A stretch of DNA of 64,000 bases from Vibrio litoralis DSM 17657 (GCF_000426765.1 NZ_AUFZ01000005.1:25737-89736); one strand, 5' to 3'; counted from the stretch's first letter, positions 1 through 7,521 are shown. Program-made: numbers and translations. Notes: generated from the sequence alone by a model not told the origin.

Positions 1-2
1 AA

Positions 3-710
3 ACTTGGCAACAAGAACCACAACAGCACATTGAAAGCCACCTTGATCAACTGTTATTAAAAGCACTTGATAAAGATTGTGGCCGCTCTTTTGATAATTC
101 AAAATTGCCAACGTGGTTGAATAAACTTGCTATCCAACGTCAAGTGATACAAAGCCCTGGACGCTTAAGTTATCGATTAGAAATTGATGCTCAAACGGAT
201 AGAGATCTCGAACAAATTCTTTTTGTTCAATGGCCGGAACAGGTATTGATGTCTAATGTTGATACGCCCGAAAAAATTGATGATAAACATTGGCAATATC
301 GCCAGCAGGCGGATTTAAATGCACAGTTAGATACCGGGTTATATAAAGTCAAAATCAAAACCAGCTTGGACGAAGAGTGGGAAAGTTGGATTTTACTTAC
401 TCACCCGAATAATAAACAGACAGTAAGATGGAGCTCCAAGGAATCTTGGGTGGTCGATAAAACTGCTTTACTGAATCGATATTGCCCACTACCGGTTATG
501 GATGTTTCGCTTTATGGTGATGTGGATGGTGACTATACAGAGGTTTGGAATAAACAGTATGAATCTGATTATCCGAACCAAGTTCCTGATACTAAGCTTC
601 CGATCGACCGCTATTTACTCGGGGTCTCTATTACCCATAAACGCTGGCAAGGTGCGATAGCCATTGAAGATAAGCAGGTTATAAATAAAGCTTTTGATAT
701 TACTGAATAA
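3..710 (+). CDS. Hypothetical protein, 5'-truncated by window edge
   Basis: The reading frame is open from the first bases, so the true start lies outside the window. The only start inside the visible part, a TTG at 105, has no ribosome binding site. About 235 residues are visible. They are polar, rich in Asp, Gln and Trp, and show no membrane segment or catalytic motif I can name. I do not recognise the family; a Vibrio-restricted domain of unknown function such as DUF2861 is a guess. It is followed 34 bases later by yoaH on the same strand. Confidence 0.6.
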   Translation, partial: TWQQEPQQHIESHLDQLLLKALDKDCGRSFDNSKLPTWLNKLAIQRQVIQSPGRLSYRLEIDAQTDRDLEQILFVQWPEQVLMSNVDTPEKIDDKHWQYRQQADLNAQLDTGLYKVKIKTSLDEEWESWILLTHPNNKQTVRWSSKESWVVDKTALLNRYCPLPVMDVSLYGDVDGDYTEVWNKQYESDYPNQVPDTKLPIDRYLLGVSITHKRWQGAIAIEDKQVINKAFDITE

Positions 711-744
711 AGTAAAGCCCAACTTACTCTAAAAGAGAACTGAT

Positions 745-897
745 ATGTTTGATGATTTACCAACACTTAGTCATGCTGAGCAACAAGCGGCAGTAGAAGA
801 AATACAAAAGCTGATGGAGCAAGGGATAAGTACTGCTGAAGCAATTAGAATTGTCGCCCAGCGAATCCGCAGTGAAAAAGCAAAAGAAAGCGAGTGA
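745..897 (+). CDS. yoaH: YoaH family (UPF0181) small protein
   Basis: This encodes a 50-residue acidic protein. The start [20 protein letters not shown] and the following EAIRIVAQ segment match the Escherichia coli YoaH pattern (FAGLPSLTHEQQQKAVE..IQELMAQGMSSGQAI). The cellular role of the family is unknown. An AAGAGA stretch upstream of the ATG can serve as ribosome site. It is shorter than E. coli YoaH because the C-terminal tail is reduced. Confidence 0.85.
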   Translation: MFDDLPTLSHAEQQAAVEEIQKLMEQGISTAEAIRIVAQRIRSEKAKESE

Positions 898-980
898 TTC
901 TTACAGACTATAATGCACTATAACTAAATAAGTGGATAAAAATATAAGAGGGCATTCATCGCCCTCTATTTCATTACACA

Positions 981-1157
981 TTAGTACAAATGGTCTTCGA
1001 AGTCCTCAGATCGTGGGTGGTGCTTATCCCTATGAGATTTACGCTTTGATTTGCTTTTTTCAATCAACTCACCGTCATAATCATCAAAATCTCGTCTGTT
1101 CTTCTTACCAGATAAACGAGAGCTATCATTCTTTAACCACTTATCCCAGTCGCTCAT
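981..1157 (-). CDS. Small basic hydrophilic protein, unknown function
   Basis: This 58-residue product begins MSDWDKWLKND and is rich in Lys, Arg, Asp and His, with no membrane segment. The frame extends 12 bases further to a TTG, but an AGGA motif sits just ahead of the ATG at 1157, so I place the start there. It lies alone between yoaH and hdfR, convergent with yoaH. I do not recognise a family. The alternating charged composition suggests a disordered or nucleic-acid-associated protein, which is inference only. Confidence 0.6.
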   Translation of the reverse strand: MSDWDKWLKNDSSRLSGKKNRRDFDDYDGELIEKSKSKRKSHRDKHHPRSEDFEDHLY

Positions 1158-1266
1158 GTTCCTATCCAACTATCTAACGTCTTAAAGTATTTTAAGACAA
1201 CTTAGAGATTATGTAATAACAATGTGACAGTAAAACGAAGTTTTTTTGATGTCAGCATGAAAGTTA

Positions 1267-2130
1267 TTAATCATCAGAAGGTGTTCTCAACTCGAATGGA
1301 ACCTCGGCTAATTGATTAATTAAATTCACTTTTTCGTTATCTTCATTCCAGCATAAATACAAAGACTGTTCCATAACAGGGGAATCTTCCACGATAAATA
1401 ATTTTCCAGCATCAATATGTTTAGATACGACAGGCTCTGGTAAATAAGCTAGGCCCGTATTGGCGCTTAAAAACTTAACTATAACGTTACTAGACGCTGC
1501 ATGTAATAGTGGCGTTCTTTGCAACTCGGCAATTCTCGAATGCTCAATCGAAAAACGAGTGCTCCAATCTAAGTAGGCTAATGGAATCGAAGGCAGTTGA
1601 TTGAAATTCACATCTGGTTGTGTCGAAACTAATTTAAACTCGAAGCTAGCAACTTGTTTCAGCTTAAAGCCTTCGACTTTAGGTGGATCGCCTAATAGTG
1701 CCATATCGATACTTTTTTCCAATAAAGCTCTTACGATATCTTGACGACTGACAGACTCCATTCTGAACGCGACTTCAGGTAAAGCTTGATGAGATTCGTT
1801 AATCCAATCTGAAATGCCACCGAGCTCCCAAACACTGGAAGAAGCACCTAAGGAGATCTGCTCCATATAGTTTTCACTCAAAGAGACATCTTGCCTAGCT
1901 CGCCCCCAGGTTTGTAAAATAGATTCAGCATAAGGTAATAACCTTTCGCCAGCTGGAGTGAGGTGAACATTACCTCGTTGACGTGAAAAGAGCGGGCTGC
2001 CCAGTTGTGACTCTAGTTGGCGGATACGAAAGCTCACCGCTGATTGTGTGAGATACAAACTTTCAGCTGCACGACCAAAATGTCGCGTCTTTCCTACTTC
2101 TAAAAATGTCCTTAATAGCTCTGTATCCAA
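1267..2130 (-). CDS. hdfR: LysR-type regulator HdfR
   Basis: This is a 287-residue LysR-family transcription factor. The N-terminal winged helix (MDTELLRTFLEVGKTRHFGR, then SLYLTQSAVSFRIRQLESQL) is almost identical to E. coli HdfR, the H-NS-dependent regulator of flhDC. The C-terminal two-thirds is the usual LysR effector domain and is more diverged. It is transcribed divergently from maoP, the same arrangement as in enterobacteria. The 173-bp gap between them is AT-rich and must hold both promoters. Confidence 0.88.
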   Translation of the reverse strand: MDTELLRTFLEVGKTRHFGRAAESLYLTQSAVSFRIRQLESQLGSPLFSRQRGNVHLTPAGERLLPYAESILQTWGRARQDVSLSENYMEQISLGASSSVWELGGISDWINESHQALPEVAFRMESVSRQDIVRALLEKSIDMALLGDPPKVEGFKLKQVASFEFKLVSTQPDVNFNQLPSIPLAYLDWSTRFSIEHSRIAELQRTPLLHAASSNVIVKFLSANTGLAYLPEPVVSKHIDAGKLFIVEDSPVMEQSLYLCWNEDNEKVNLINQLAEVPFELRTPSDD

Positions 2131-2303
2131 AGTTCACCTCAAAGGATTTGAAAAAAGTTTGATTCTTTGACTAATATGAAGACAAGAATATCGTAAAATG
2201 ATAAAAAAATTTTATTAAATTGAACAAAATATTTTGTTGTACAGTTAGACAATAAACACCTATTTTCGCTGAAATACAAGTACCACAGTAAAAGAGTTGA
2301 AAT

Positions 2304-2654
2304 ATGAGAAACCTAGGAAAGTTTTTTGATAATAAACACTTTGCACGAGGCTTTAGCCGCTCTGGTGAGTTTACTATTAATGAAGCACAAATCCTCGAAA
2401 ATTACGGTCGAACGATGCAAGGGCTATTCGAAGGTAACTTAACTCCTGAAGATGATGATGAGAAAGAATTCATCACTGCTTTTCAGGAAGAAGGAGGTGA
2501 GGGGGTTGCTAGTAAATATGTTCAGTGCTGGAAGAAGTATTTAAGCAAAACTCAGCGTAAGCGAACATATACACTCTGCAGCACGGTAAAAGGTAGTGCG
2601 TCATCCTATGACGATGATGATACCGATTCGGATGATCTACTGATAGATGATTAG
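2304..2654 (+). CDS. maoP: Macrodomain Ori organisation protein MaoP (YifE family)
   Basis: The 116-residue protein contains FDNKHFARGFSRSGEFTINE followed by AQILENYG, the signature of the MaoP/YifE family. It ends in an acidic Asp-rich tail (DDDDTDSDD). In E. coli MaoP acts with the maoS DNA site to organise the Ori macrodomain. The divergent hdfR neighbour supports the identification. A clear intrinsic terminator follows at 2687. The gene is unusual in lying close to the dif site rather than near a replication origin. Confidence 0.88.
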   Translation: MRNLGKFFDNKHFARGFSRSGEFTINEAQILENYGRTMQGLFEGNLTPEDDDEKEFITAFQEEGGEGVASKYVQCWKKYLSKTQRKRTYTLCSTVKGSASSYDDDDTDSDDLLIDD

Positions 2655-2686
2655 AATCGAATACAGTTAAATTGAATTTCCCTAAG

Positions 2687-2715
2687 AGCCCACCAGAAAT
2701 GGTGGGCTTTTTTTG
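2687..2715 (+). terminator. Intrinsic terminator of maoP
   Basis: The stem AGCCCACC/GGTGGGCT has a 6-nt loop (AGAAAT) and is followed by a T run. It starts 33 bases after the maoP stop codon. Confidence 0.9.
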
Positions 2716-3031
2716 TACTAATTATGCTCATCAGGGCACAACACTGTAACGAACTGGATAATTGTAACTTTTCTTTAACTGGTTGATTTTAAAGCTTCCT
2801 TATCGGTACGATTAAGCCTTATCTACGGATGCTTCAATTTAATAACATGTTACCCACAAAGTGTAATTAAAATACACAGTAAAAGATCGTGAAAATGTGG
2901 TGTGTAATTTTATTACAGACAGGAGGGCGGCAGTTGTGAGGGAAGCGGAAGCTAAATGGGATGGTTACACTGTAGCGTTCATGCCAAGGCTGGTGTGTGT
3001 TTTGGTTACGGCGTAACTTTATCTGTGTGAA
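2716..3031. other. Non-coding stretch between maoP and the dsbA-like gene
   Basis: No convincing reading frame is present here. The first half is AT-rich. Positions about 2926-2990 are purine-rich and contain several GGG runs, unlike the flanks. I see no promoter, tRNA or known RNA structure. Confidence 0.5.
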
Positions 3032-3060
3032 AAATAGCGAATATGTTAAATTCGCTATTT
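3032..3060 (-). terminator. Terminator-like hairpin downstream of the dsbA-like gene
   Basis: A perfect 11-bp inverted repeat AAATAGCGAAT/ATTCGCTATTT has a 7-nt loop and lies 25 bases past the stop of the minus-strand dsbA-like gene. The stem arms themselves supply T's on the minus strand. Confidence 0.6.
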
Positions 3061-3084
3061 CAAATTAGATGGAATGGATGGTAG

Positions 3085-3846
3085 TTATTTAGATAAGGTT
3101 TTTATTGCATTGGTTAATGATGCGACATCGGCGCCATTGATCACGTAGGTATTGTCAGTGGTCGCTCCATCGGTTGGCATTACAACTAAAGCCGGTGTGC
3201 CTTTAAATCCAAGTTGAGAAAATAGTTGTAAGTTCTTTTGATAGTTTTCCGTTGGCTTAAACTTATCTAGAGAAGCTCCCGCATTTTTAGCTTGAGTCTC
3301 CACAACGGCTCTGGTCAACTTACCTTCGTTTAAACCGCTTGCATAAATTCCATTATGATATTTCTCATATGCCTTAGAGCCTTCTTGAGCAAAAACTTCT
3401 AATCCCATTTGCGCTGCATATTTTGATGGTTCCCAACGATTTCCAAAAATTGGCGTTTCTTTAAAGATGAATCGCACATCCGGATATTGCTTCTGTAAGG
3501 ATTCAATTGTTGAAGAAATTCGATAGCAGTAGACACATTGGTAGTCAAAGAACTCAATGACATTAACTTTAGCGTTTTTCGGGCCAGTAAAGGGGGTCGT
3601 TTTGTCGTTAATCAAAGCATTTTTATTTGCTAAGACAGCCGATTTTTGGGCATTGGCTTGTTCTTCTAATTGTTTCTGCTGCAGTTTTTGACTTGCTTTA
3701 ACTAAAAATTCAGGGTGATCAACGAGGTATTGTGCGGCTATTTCACCAATTCTTGCTTCTTGTTCTGGTGTGAATGTTGCCGTGTTAGCAGCTGTAGCGC
3801 TATGTGTCACTGCGGCGATTACAAGAGGTAAAATAAGCTTTTTCAT
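3085..3846 (-). CDS. Periplasmic DsbA-family thiol:disulfide oxidoreductase
   Basis: This 253-residue protein starts with a Sec signal peptide (MKKLILPLVIAAVTHSATAA). A helical, Gln/Lys-rich N-terminal segment follows (about 24-85), as in ScsC/Com1-type proteins. The thioredoxin-fold domain has the active site CVYC in the context FFDYQCVYCYRI and a cis-proline loop FKGTPALVV. It probably oxidises or isomerises disulfides in exported proteins. It is closer to the Com1/ScsC branch than to classical DsbA, which has CPHC. It stands alone, with a hairpin terminator downstream. Confidence 0.8.
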   Translation of the reverse strand: MKKLILPLVIAAVTHSATAANTATFTPEQEARIGEIAAQYLVDHPEFLVKASQKLQQKQLEEQANAQKSAVLANKNALINDKTTPFTGPKNAKVNVIEFFDYQCVYCYRISSTIESLQKQYPDVRFIFKETPIFGNRWEPSKYAAQMGLEVFAQEGSKAYEKYHNGIYASGLNEGKLTRAVVETQAKNAGASLDKFKPTENYQKNLQLFSQLGFKGTPALVVMPTDGATTDNTYVINGADVASLTNAIKTLSK

Positions 3847-4057
3847 AAAGTTTCCAGTTTAAAAATAAGTGTTAGTTTGTTTAGAACCTTGATTTAACAA
3901 CAAGTTCCATAATATGAAGGTTTCTCGCAATTACTTCTGTGAAATGTAAGTGCTTCTTAAATCTGAGGTTAGCATAACTAACTATTGAAGTAGACTTGAT
4001 GAGGTCATTGAAACAGTGAAAACTTTGATTTTGTTAATCAATCAAGGTGTTAGTAGG

Positions 4058-4393
4058 ATGAAATCACTCGTTATATTCTTTTGTATACTTATCATTAGTC
4101 CATCAGCCTTTAGTTACGATGACAGCCAACGATATAAAGTTGCGAAATTTTACAAGAAGAAAGCACAAGAAGCCGTAGATGATTCCGCTAAGCATTTAAA
4201 AGGTGAATGTAGGATCATGCTTTCAATGAATCATCTAGACCATAAGTATGCCAAGCTCAAACGAGTGAGAACCAATGGAAATAGTCAGGTGTGTAAGGTG
4301 GTAAAGAAAGAACTAAAGAAATACCGGAACAAAAAGATAGCTTATGATACACCTGAGAAGTTATTACGATTAACGATCACGACAGGTCATTAA
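4058..4393 (+). CDS. Secreted small protein resembling the TolA C-terminal domain
   Basis: The 111-residue product has a signal peptide (MKSLVIFFCILIISPSAFS) and a basic mature region. I chose the ATG at 4058 because AAGGTG lies 8 bases upstream; a GTG at 4016 would disrupt the signal peptide. Cys51 and Cys79 are spaced much like the disulfide pair of TolA domain III. The pattern GECRIML, then GNSQVCKVVKKELKK, then TPEKLLRLTI follows TolA-III (C-x-I-x-L, G-x-x-x-x-C, final beta strand). The match is by eye. It lies just left of the prophage. Confidence 0.5.
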   Translation: MKSLVIFFCILIISPSAFSYDDSQRYKVAKFYKKKAQEAVDDSAKHLKGECRIMLSMNHLDHKYAKLKRVRTNGNSQVCKVVKKELKKYRNKKIAYDTPEKLLRLTITTGH

Positions 4394-4413
4394 CTGATTG
4401 ATAAATCAATAAC

Positions 4414-4660
4414 TTAAAATAGTAAGTGTTGAATTAATAATCCGCCACATAGCAAAAGGTAACCGGCAAAAATCACCCAGGCTCGTAGTTGGTAAGCTAA
4501 AAGTGCTCCACAAAACATCATTGGCGGCATAGCAAAACCGAGTGGTAATAAATAAGAGCTATTCATGATCGGTTGGAAATCAAAATACCAAAGGTAAGCT
4601 AGCCATACCCAAAAACGCTAATAAAAAAACGCTACTTAAGATTGCAAATTTATCGCTTAA
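4414..4660 (-). pseudogene. Frameshifted remnant of a membrane protein
   Basis: On the minus strand a 50-codon frame from an ATG at 4566 to TAA at 4414 encodes two hydrophobic segments (FAMPPMMFCGALLAY and VIFAGYLLLCGGLLI). The same frame is open further upstream (WLAYLWYFDFQPI). The adjacent frame carries another hydrophobic run (FAILSSVFLLAFLGMASLP) that ends in a stop where the first takes over. This is the pattern of one membrane protein broken by a frameshift and truncated near dif. The family is not recognised. A short intact gene from 4566 is the alternative. Confidence 0.45.
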
Positions 4661-4729
4661 AGTTCAGGCAATAAAGGTGGAATTTTCAAGTTGTTAAAAG
4701 CGGAAACTCTACCTAGCACCTATAAATTA

Positions 4730-4758
4730 AGTGCGCATTACGTGGTGTTAGGTTAAAT
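4730..4758 (+). other. Left attachment site (dif/attP hybrid) of the filamentous prophage
   Basis: The XerC-type arm AGTGCGCATTA at 4730-4740 is identical to that of the right-hand dif. It is followed by a 7-nt centre CGTGGTG and an XerD-type arm TTAGGTTAAAT with one mismatch to the dif arm TTATGTTAAAT. This is what remains when phage DNA crosses over next to the XerC arm, leaving the phage half on the inner side. Confidence 0.85.
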
Positions 4759-4804
4759 AAGTGATTGATATTATTGAAATTATAAGATGTGTGTCGCAAA
4801 ATGT

Positions 4805-4831
4805 AAACCTCCTAAAATGGAGGTTTTTTTT
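4805..4831 (+). promoter_or_regulatory. Terminator-like hairpin whose 3' arm is a Shine-Dalgarno sequence
   Basis: The stem AAACCTCC/GGAGGTTT has a 6-nt loop (TAAAAT) and is followed by a run of T's ending directly before the ATG at 4832. GGAGG in the 3' arm is the only good ribosome site for the downstream gene. The structure can therefore act as an intrinsic terminator and, in read-through RNA, mask the ribosome site. Confidence 0.7.
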
Positions 4832-5209
4832 ATGGATATAAGTCAAAGGTCTAAAAGTAAGTTTTTTATAGAAATAACGTGCGGTTTATCACTCGAAAAT
4901 GCAGCAAAATTATGTGGAAAAAAACCGAGCGAAATCACGGAATGGTGCAAAAAAGATACAATCCCAAGTGGATATAAGCGACTGATGCGAATGAATAGAA
5001 AGTTAGAATTGAGCAATGATGAAAATTGGATAGGCTTTAGAATGGAATCAGGCAGACTCGTTTTGCCCACTGGCGATAGATTAACACCACAACAGATTTT
5101 AATAGGTCATGCTTTGTTAGAAATAGGTGCTGAAAATGAACTAAAGACAATAACAAAAATGGCTAAAATCGCTAGAGAGATAGCAAGGATAAGGAACCTA
5201 AATAAGTGA
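4832..5209 (+). CDS. Phage protein, DUF3653-like, possible regulator
   Basis: This 125-residue protein fits the family of small Vibrio filamentous-phage proteins annotated DUF3653. Its features are a helix-turn-helix-like segment (LSLENAAKLCGKKPSEITEW), then IPSGYKRLMRMNRKLELS, then W-x-G-F-R and LPTGDRLTPQQILIG. The segment AAKLC..KPSEITEW looks like a DNA-binding helix pair, so a regulatory role is plausible but unproven. I start at the ATG at 4832 because GGAGG lies 8 bases upstream; an in-frame ATG at 4787 has none. Its stop overlaps the next start (GTGA). Confidence 0.65.
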   Translation: MDISQRSKSKFFIEITCGLSLENAAKLCGKKPSEITEWCKKDTIPSGYKRLMRMNRKLELSNDENWIGFRMESGRLVLPTGDRLTPQQILIGHALLEIGAENELKTITKMAKIAREIARIRNLNK

Positions 5210-5592
5210 AATGGATTTTAATATTGTGCAGTGTATTAAGCTTTAATGCCTTAGCCATATATAGCGATGATGAGATATATAAAGCATTAGGGATCGAACC
5301 ACCAACACCAGAGATAAAAGAACTTGATCGACTTGGTAGTGAACTACTAAAAGGATCTTCGGAGTTCCTAAAAAAGTCAGAGTCCACAGGTAGTTGTAAG
5401 ATAAATTTAAAATTAGTGAATGGTAGGTATAAAGGTAAAGCTATAGAGGGTTCAAAAGCCACATGCGATAGAGTGAAGTTCTACTTTGAGAATCTTGAGC
5501 TTGACGATGACATACTCAATAACAAACAAATGGGTAATATAAAAATAATAGTATCGGGTGAAGAGCCCAAGAGCCGAGTTTATATAAAGTAA
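5206..5592 (+). CDS. Prophage-encoded secreted TolA-III-like protein
   Basis: The 128-residue product starts at a GTG overlapping the previous stop by 4 bases, so the two are probably translationally coupled. It has a signal peptide (MKWILILCSVLSFNALA), a short acidic helical linker, then Cys64 and Cys87 framing a small domain (GSCKINLKLVNGRYKGKAI ... TCDRVKFYF ... MGNIKIIVSG). This resembles TolA domain III, the receptor bound by filamentous phage pIII. By eye it shares this plan with the protein at 4058-4393 outside the prophage. A receptor decoy or superinfection-exclusion role is my inference. Confidence 0.5.
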   Translation: MKWILILCSVLSFNALAIYSDDEIYKALGIEPPTPEIKELDRLGSELLKGSSEFLKKSESTGSCKINLKLVNGRYKGKAIEGSKATCDRVKFYFENLELDDDILNNKQMGNIKIIVSGEEPKSRVYIK

Positions 5593-5607
5593 TCAAAATG
5601 GAACCAT

Positions 5608-5636
5608 AAGCCGCTGTTAGAGATAGCGGCTTTTTT
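5608..5636 (+). terminator. Intrinsic terminator after the TolA-III-like gene
   Basis: The stem AAGCCGCT/AGCGGCTT has a 9-nt loop and a T run. It lies 15 bases past the stop. Confidence 0.9.
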
Positions 5637-5830
5637 GCATCTCACGCTATAAATTATGAGGGTTGCAGTAGCATAAAGCGCCACTATTTAGGAAAGTCTC
5701 TGCGAGGCTCGATTCTTAAGTGAAAGGGGATGTTTTTTTGAGTGCATGAAGAATGCAGGTTTCCGCCCATTGGGAGTTAGGGCGGATGCAGTAAATTTAG
5801 TGGGTGGGCTTGGATGGCTTCGCCATGAAT
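5637..5830. other. Prophage intergenic region with hairpins, candidate replication origin
   Basis: This non-coding stretch lies between convergent genes. It contains TCCGCCC/GGGCGGA (5762-5768 with 5780-5786) and a tight ATGGC-ttc-GCCAT hairpin (5814-5826) just beyond the zot stop. Filamentous phages keep origin and packaging hairpins in such gaps. Assignment here is inference from position only. Confidence 0.4.
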
Positions 5831-7162
5831 TTAATTACTAGCTAATAAAGTATCAGACTCAGTTAGTCTTTCTTCTTTTTCTTCAACTGGTACCCGTTTG
5901 TAAAATGGATTACAAGTAAGTGTGTATGTCATATCTCCAAGTTTGAGTAATGCAGAGCATCGAGTAACCGGTTCTATTCTTCCCCCAAGGTTTTCAGGAT
6001 AAAAAACACTGTCTGATTCCACATTAGCAAAACTGTAATAGTAGGTTGCTCGTTTATCAGAATACTTAACGACTGAACCAGTTATATAAACATCTTTAAG
6101 TAATTGGCCAATAGCAGAATCTAGATTATTAACTGTTTTAGTCGATTTGGGTTTTGTGGGTATGGTGTCATCAATAGCATGCTCAGGAACTGGAGCATGT
6201 TGTTTATCTTTTGGTGAATCATCATGCTTACTTAAAAAATTAAAATAAAAGTGGTAGCCAAGAAAACAAAGAAGTAAAAGCAATGCGATTAGTAAAAATA
6301 CAAACTTAGGTATCTGTAATTTATGAGTGTGTATCTCAGCTGACCAATAAACACCATAAAAATTTTTATTTCTCTTAACTAACGATTTACTACAACTCTT
6401 TGTAGCAAAGTAATCATCAGGGTCAAATTGTTTAGACTCTTGATAACGGGTAACACGTTCACCGCCAAAAGGGTTGTGATAGTGAACATGGCGACCAGTT
6501 AATCTACGAATATTAACATCCATAAGTTTAGGATCTTGTGTAACAAGATGAACGTCATATCCCTTATGTCTATGAGTTTCAAATTCTGAAATATGTTTAG
6601 GAACAGTAGGGTTTTTAGAATTGACTCCACGAGGAGGGAAAAACTGCTGACATTCATCAATAAATATTACTGAACGCTTAGGCAGTTCATACCAAAGCTT
6701 TGGATCTTCAAATTTAGTGAAATGAAGATTAAAAGTTTTAAGAGTTTCAAAGCTATAAGCGTCAGAACCTTTAAGGTTCTTAACCATTTCATTGAATTCA
6801 GATAATTGAGATTTTGAATAGCAACGACGAACCCAATAAAGCCAAGTTTCAAGATGATCATGATTTTCATAAAATTGAGAAAGGAAAGGTACATCATCAA
6901 TAGTTAAGAATTCATCATCATCATGAACTTTACGCATAATTTTTAGGAGACGATTTTTTGCTTTTGAATTTTTCTTATTTAAGCGTGGGAAGTACCAACC
7001 ATAAAACCAACCTGAGAAACTAGAAACAACGTCATAATCCAACATCAATAGAGGGACATTGTTGTAATAAAAAGGGCGGTCTTTATCCCAAGTCTTACAA
7101 AGTTCAACAAGAGAATTTAAAGTCTTACTTGCACCAGGTTTACCAGTTCTAAGATAAATCAT
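5831..7162 (-). CDS. zot: Zonula occludens toxin-like assembly ATPase (pI family)
   Basis: This is a 443-residue inner-membrane assembly protein. The N-terminal P-loop reads RTGKPGASKTLNSL and the Walker B strand SVIFIDECQQFF. A single hydrophobic helix (FVFLLIALLLLLCFLGY) near residue 285 separates the cytoplasmic ATPase from a periplasmic tail with two Cys. It should drive phage extrusion. The start at 7162 overlaps the pVI stop (TAATG); a frame extension to 7174 is not needed. The tail is longer than that of E. coli pI. The Zot name reflects homology; no toxin activity is implied. Confidence 0.9.
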   Translation of the reverse strand: MIYLRTGKPGASKTLNSLVELCKTWDKDRPFYYNNVPLLMLDYDVVSSFSGWFYGWYFPRLNKKNSKAKNRLLKIMRKVHDDDEFLTIDDVPFLSQFYENHDHLETWLYWVRRCYSKSQLSEFNEMVKNLKGSDAYSFETLKTFNLHFTKFEDPKLWYELPKRSVIFIDECQQFFPPRGVNSKNPTVPKHISEFETHRHKGYDVHLVTQDPKLMDVNIRRLTGRHVHYHNPFGGERVTRYQESKQFDPDDYFATKSCSKSLVKRNKNFYGVYWSAEIHTHKLQIPKFVFLLIALLLLLCFLGYHFYFNFLSKHDDSPKDKQHAPVPEHAIDDTIPTKPKSTKTVNNLDSAIGQLLKDVYITGSVVKYSDKRATYYYSFANVESDSVFYPENLGGRIEPVTRCSALLKLGDMTYTLTCNPFYKRVPVEEKEERLTESDTLLASN

Positions 7163-7521
7163 TATGCACCCCAATCCATTTCTGAATTATCGCCGGGCTT
7201 TCTCCAAATGCGTTTACGAATATTCGCACGGCCAGAGATTGCAGACATACCTTTAAAAGTCAGTAGAGCAAAACCAGAAGATAGTGCAATGTTGATACCA
7301 GTAGGAATACCAACTAAACGAATCATTGTAACAATATCAGAGGGAAGACCTGAAAGGCTGTCAGTAACAGTAGATAGAACATTATCAAATAGAATATCAA
7401 AGCCGACATAAGAAGCCGTACCGAAACCAACAGCAAGAGCAGCACGAGTAACAACGGCGGTAATCAATTGAGGAAGTAAGGGAATAACAGTTAAAAACAA
7501 AAAAGCAATAATTCGAGCCAT
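7162..7521 (-). CDS. Minor coat protein pVI-like (DUF2523 type)
   Basis: This 119-residue membrane protein sits directly upstream of zot and overlaps it by TAATG. Hydrophobic segments lie at about 3-35 (ARIIAFLFLTVIPLLPQLIT) and 65-95 (IRLVGIPTGINIALSSGFAL), followed by a basic tail (RANIRKRIWRKPG). Position and topology match Ace/pVI proteins, which cap the virion end together with pIII. AAGGA precedes the start. Confidence 0.75.
   Translation of the reverse strand: MARIIAFLFLTVIPLLPQLITAVVTRAALAVGFGTASYVGFDILFDNVLSTVTDSLSGLPSDIVTMIRLVGIPTGINIALSSGFALLTFKGMSAISGRANIRKRIWRKPGDNSEMDWGA

Noticed and set aside
932..1177. Plus-strand open frame of 81 codons
   Set aside because: It is antisense to the better supported small basic gene at 981-1157, has no ribosome site and no protein-like composition.
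2926..2990. G-rich stretch resembling by eye part of the prophage gap at 5762-5820
   Set aside because: Shared pieces (GGGCGG, GGATGG) are too short and differently spaced to claim a phage relic.
4787..4831. Upstream ATG that would extend the DUF3653-like protein by 15 residues
   Set aside because: It would translate the hairpin arm and has no ribosome site; GGAGG is placed for the ATG at 4832.
4844..5070. Minus-strand frames opposite the DUF3653-like and TolA-like genes
   Set aside because: No ribosome sites, and the plus-strand frames have signal peptide, translational coupling and a terminator.
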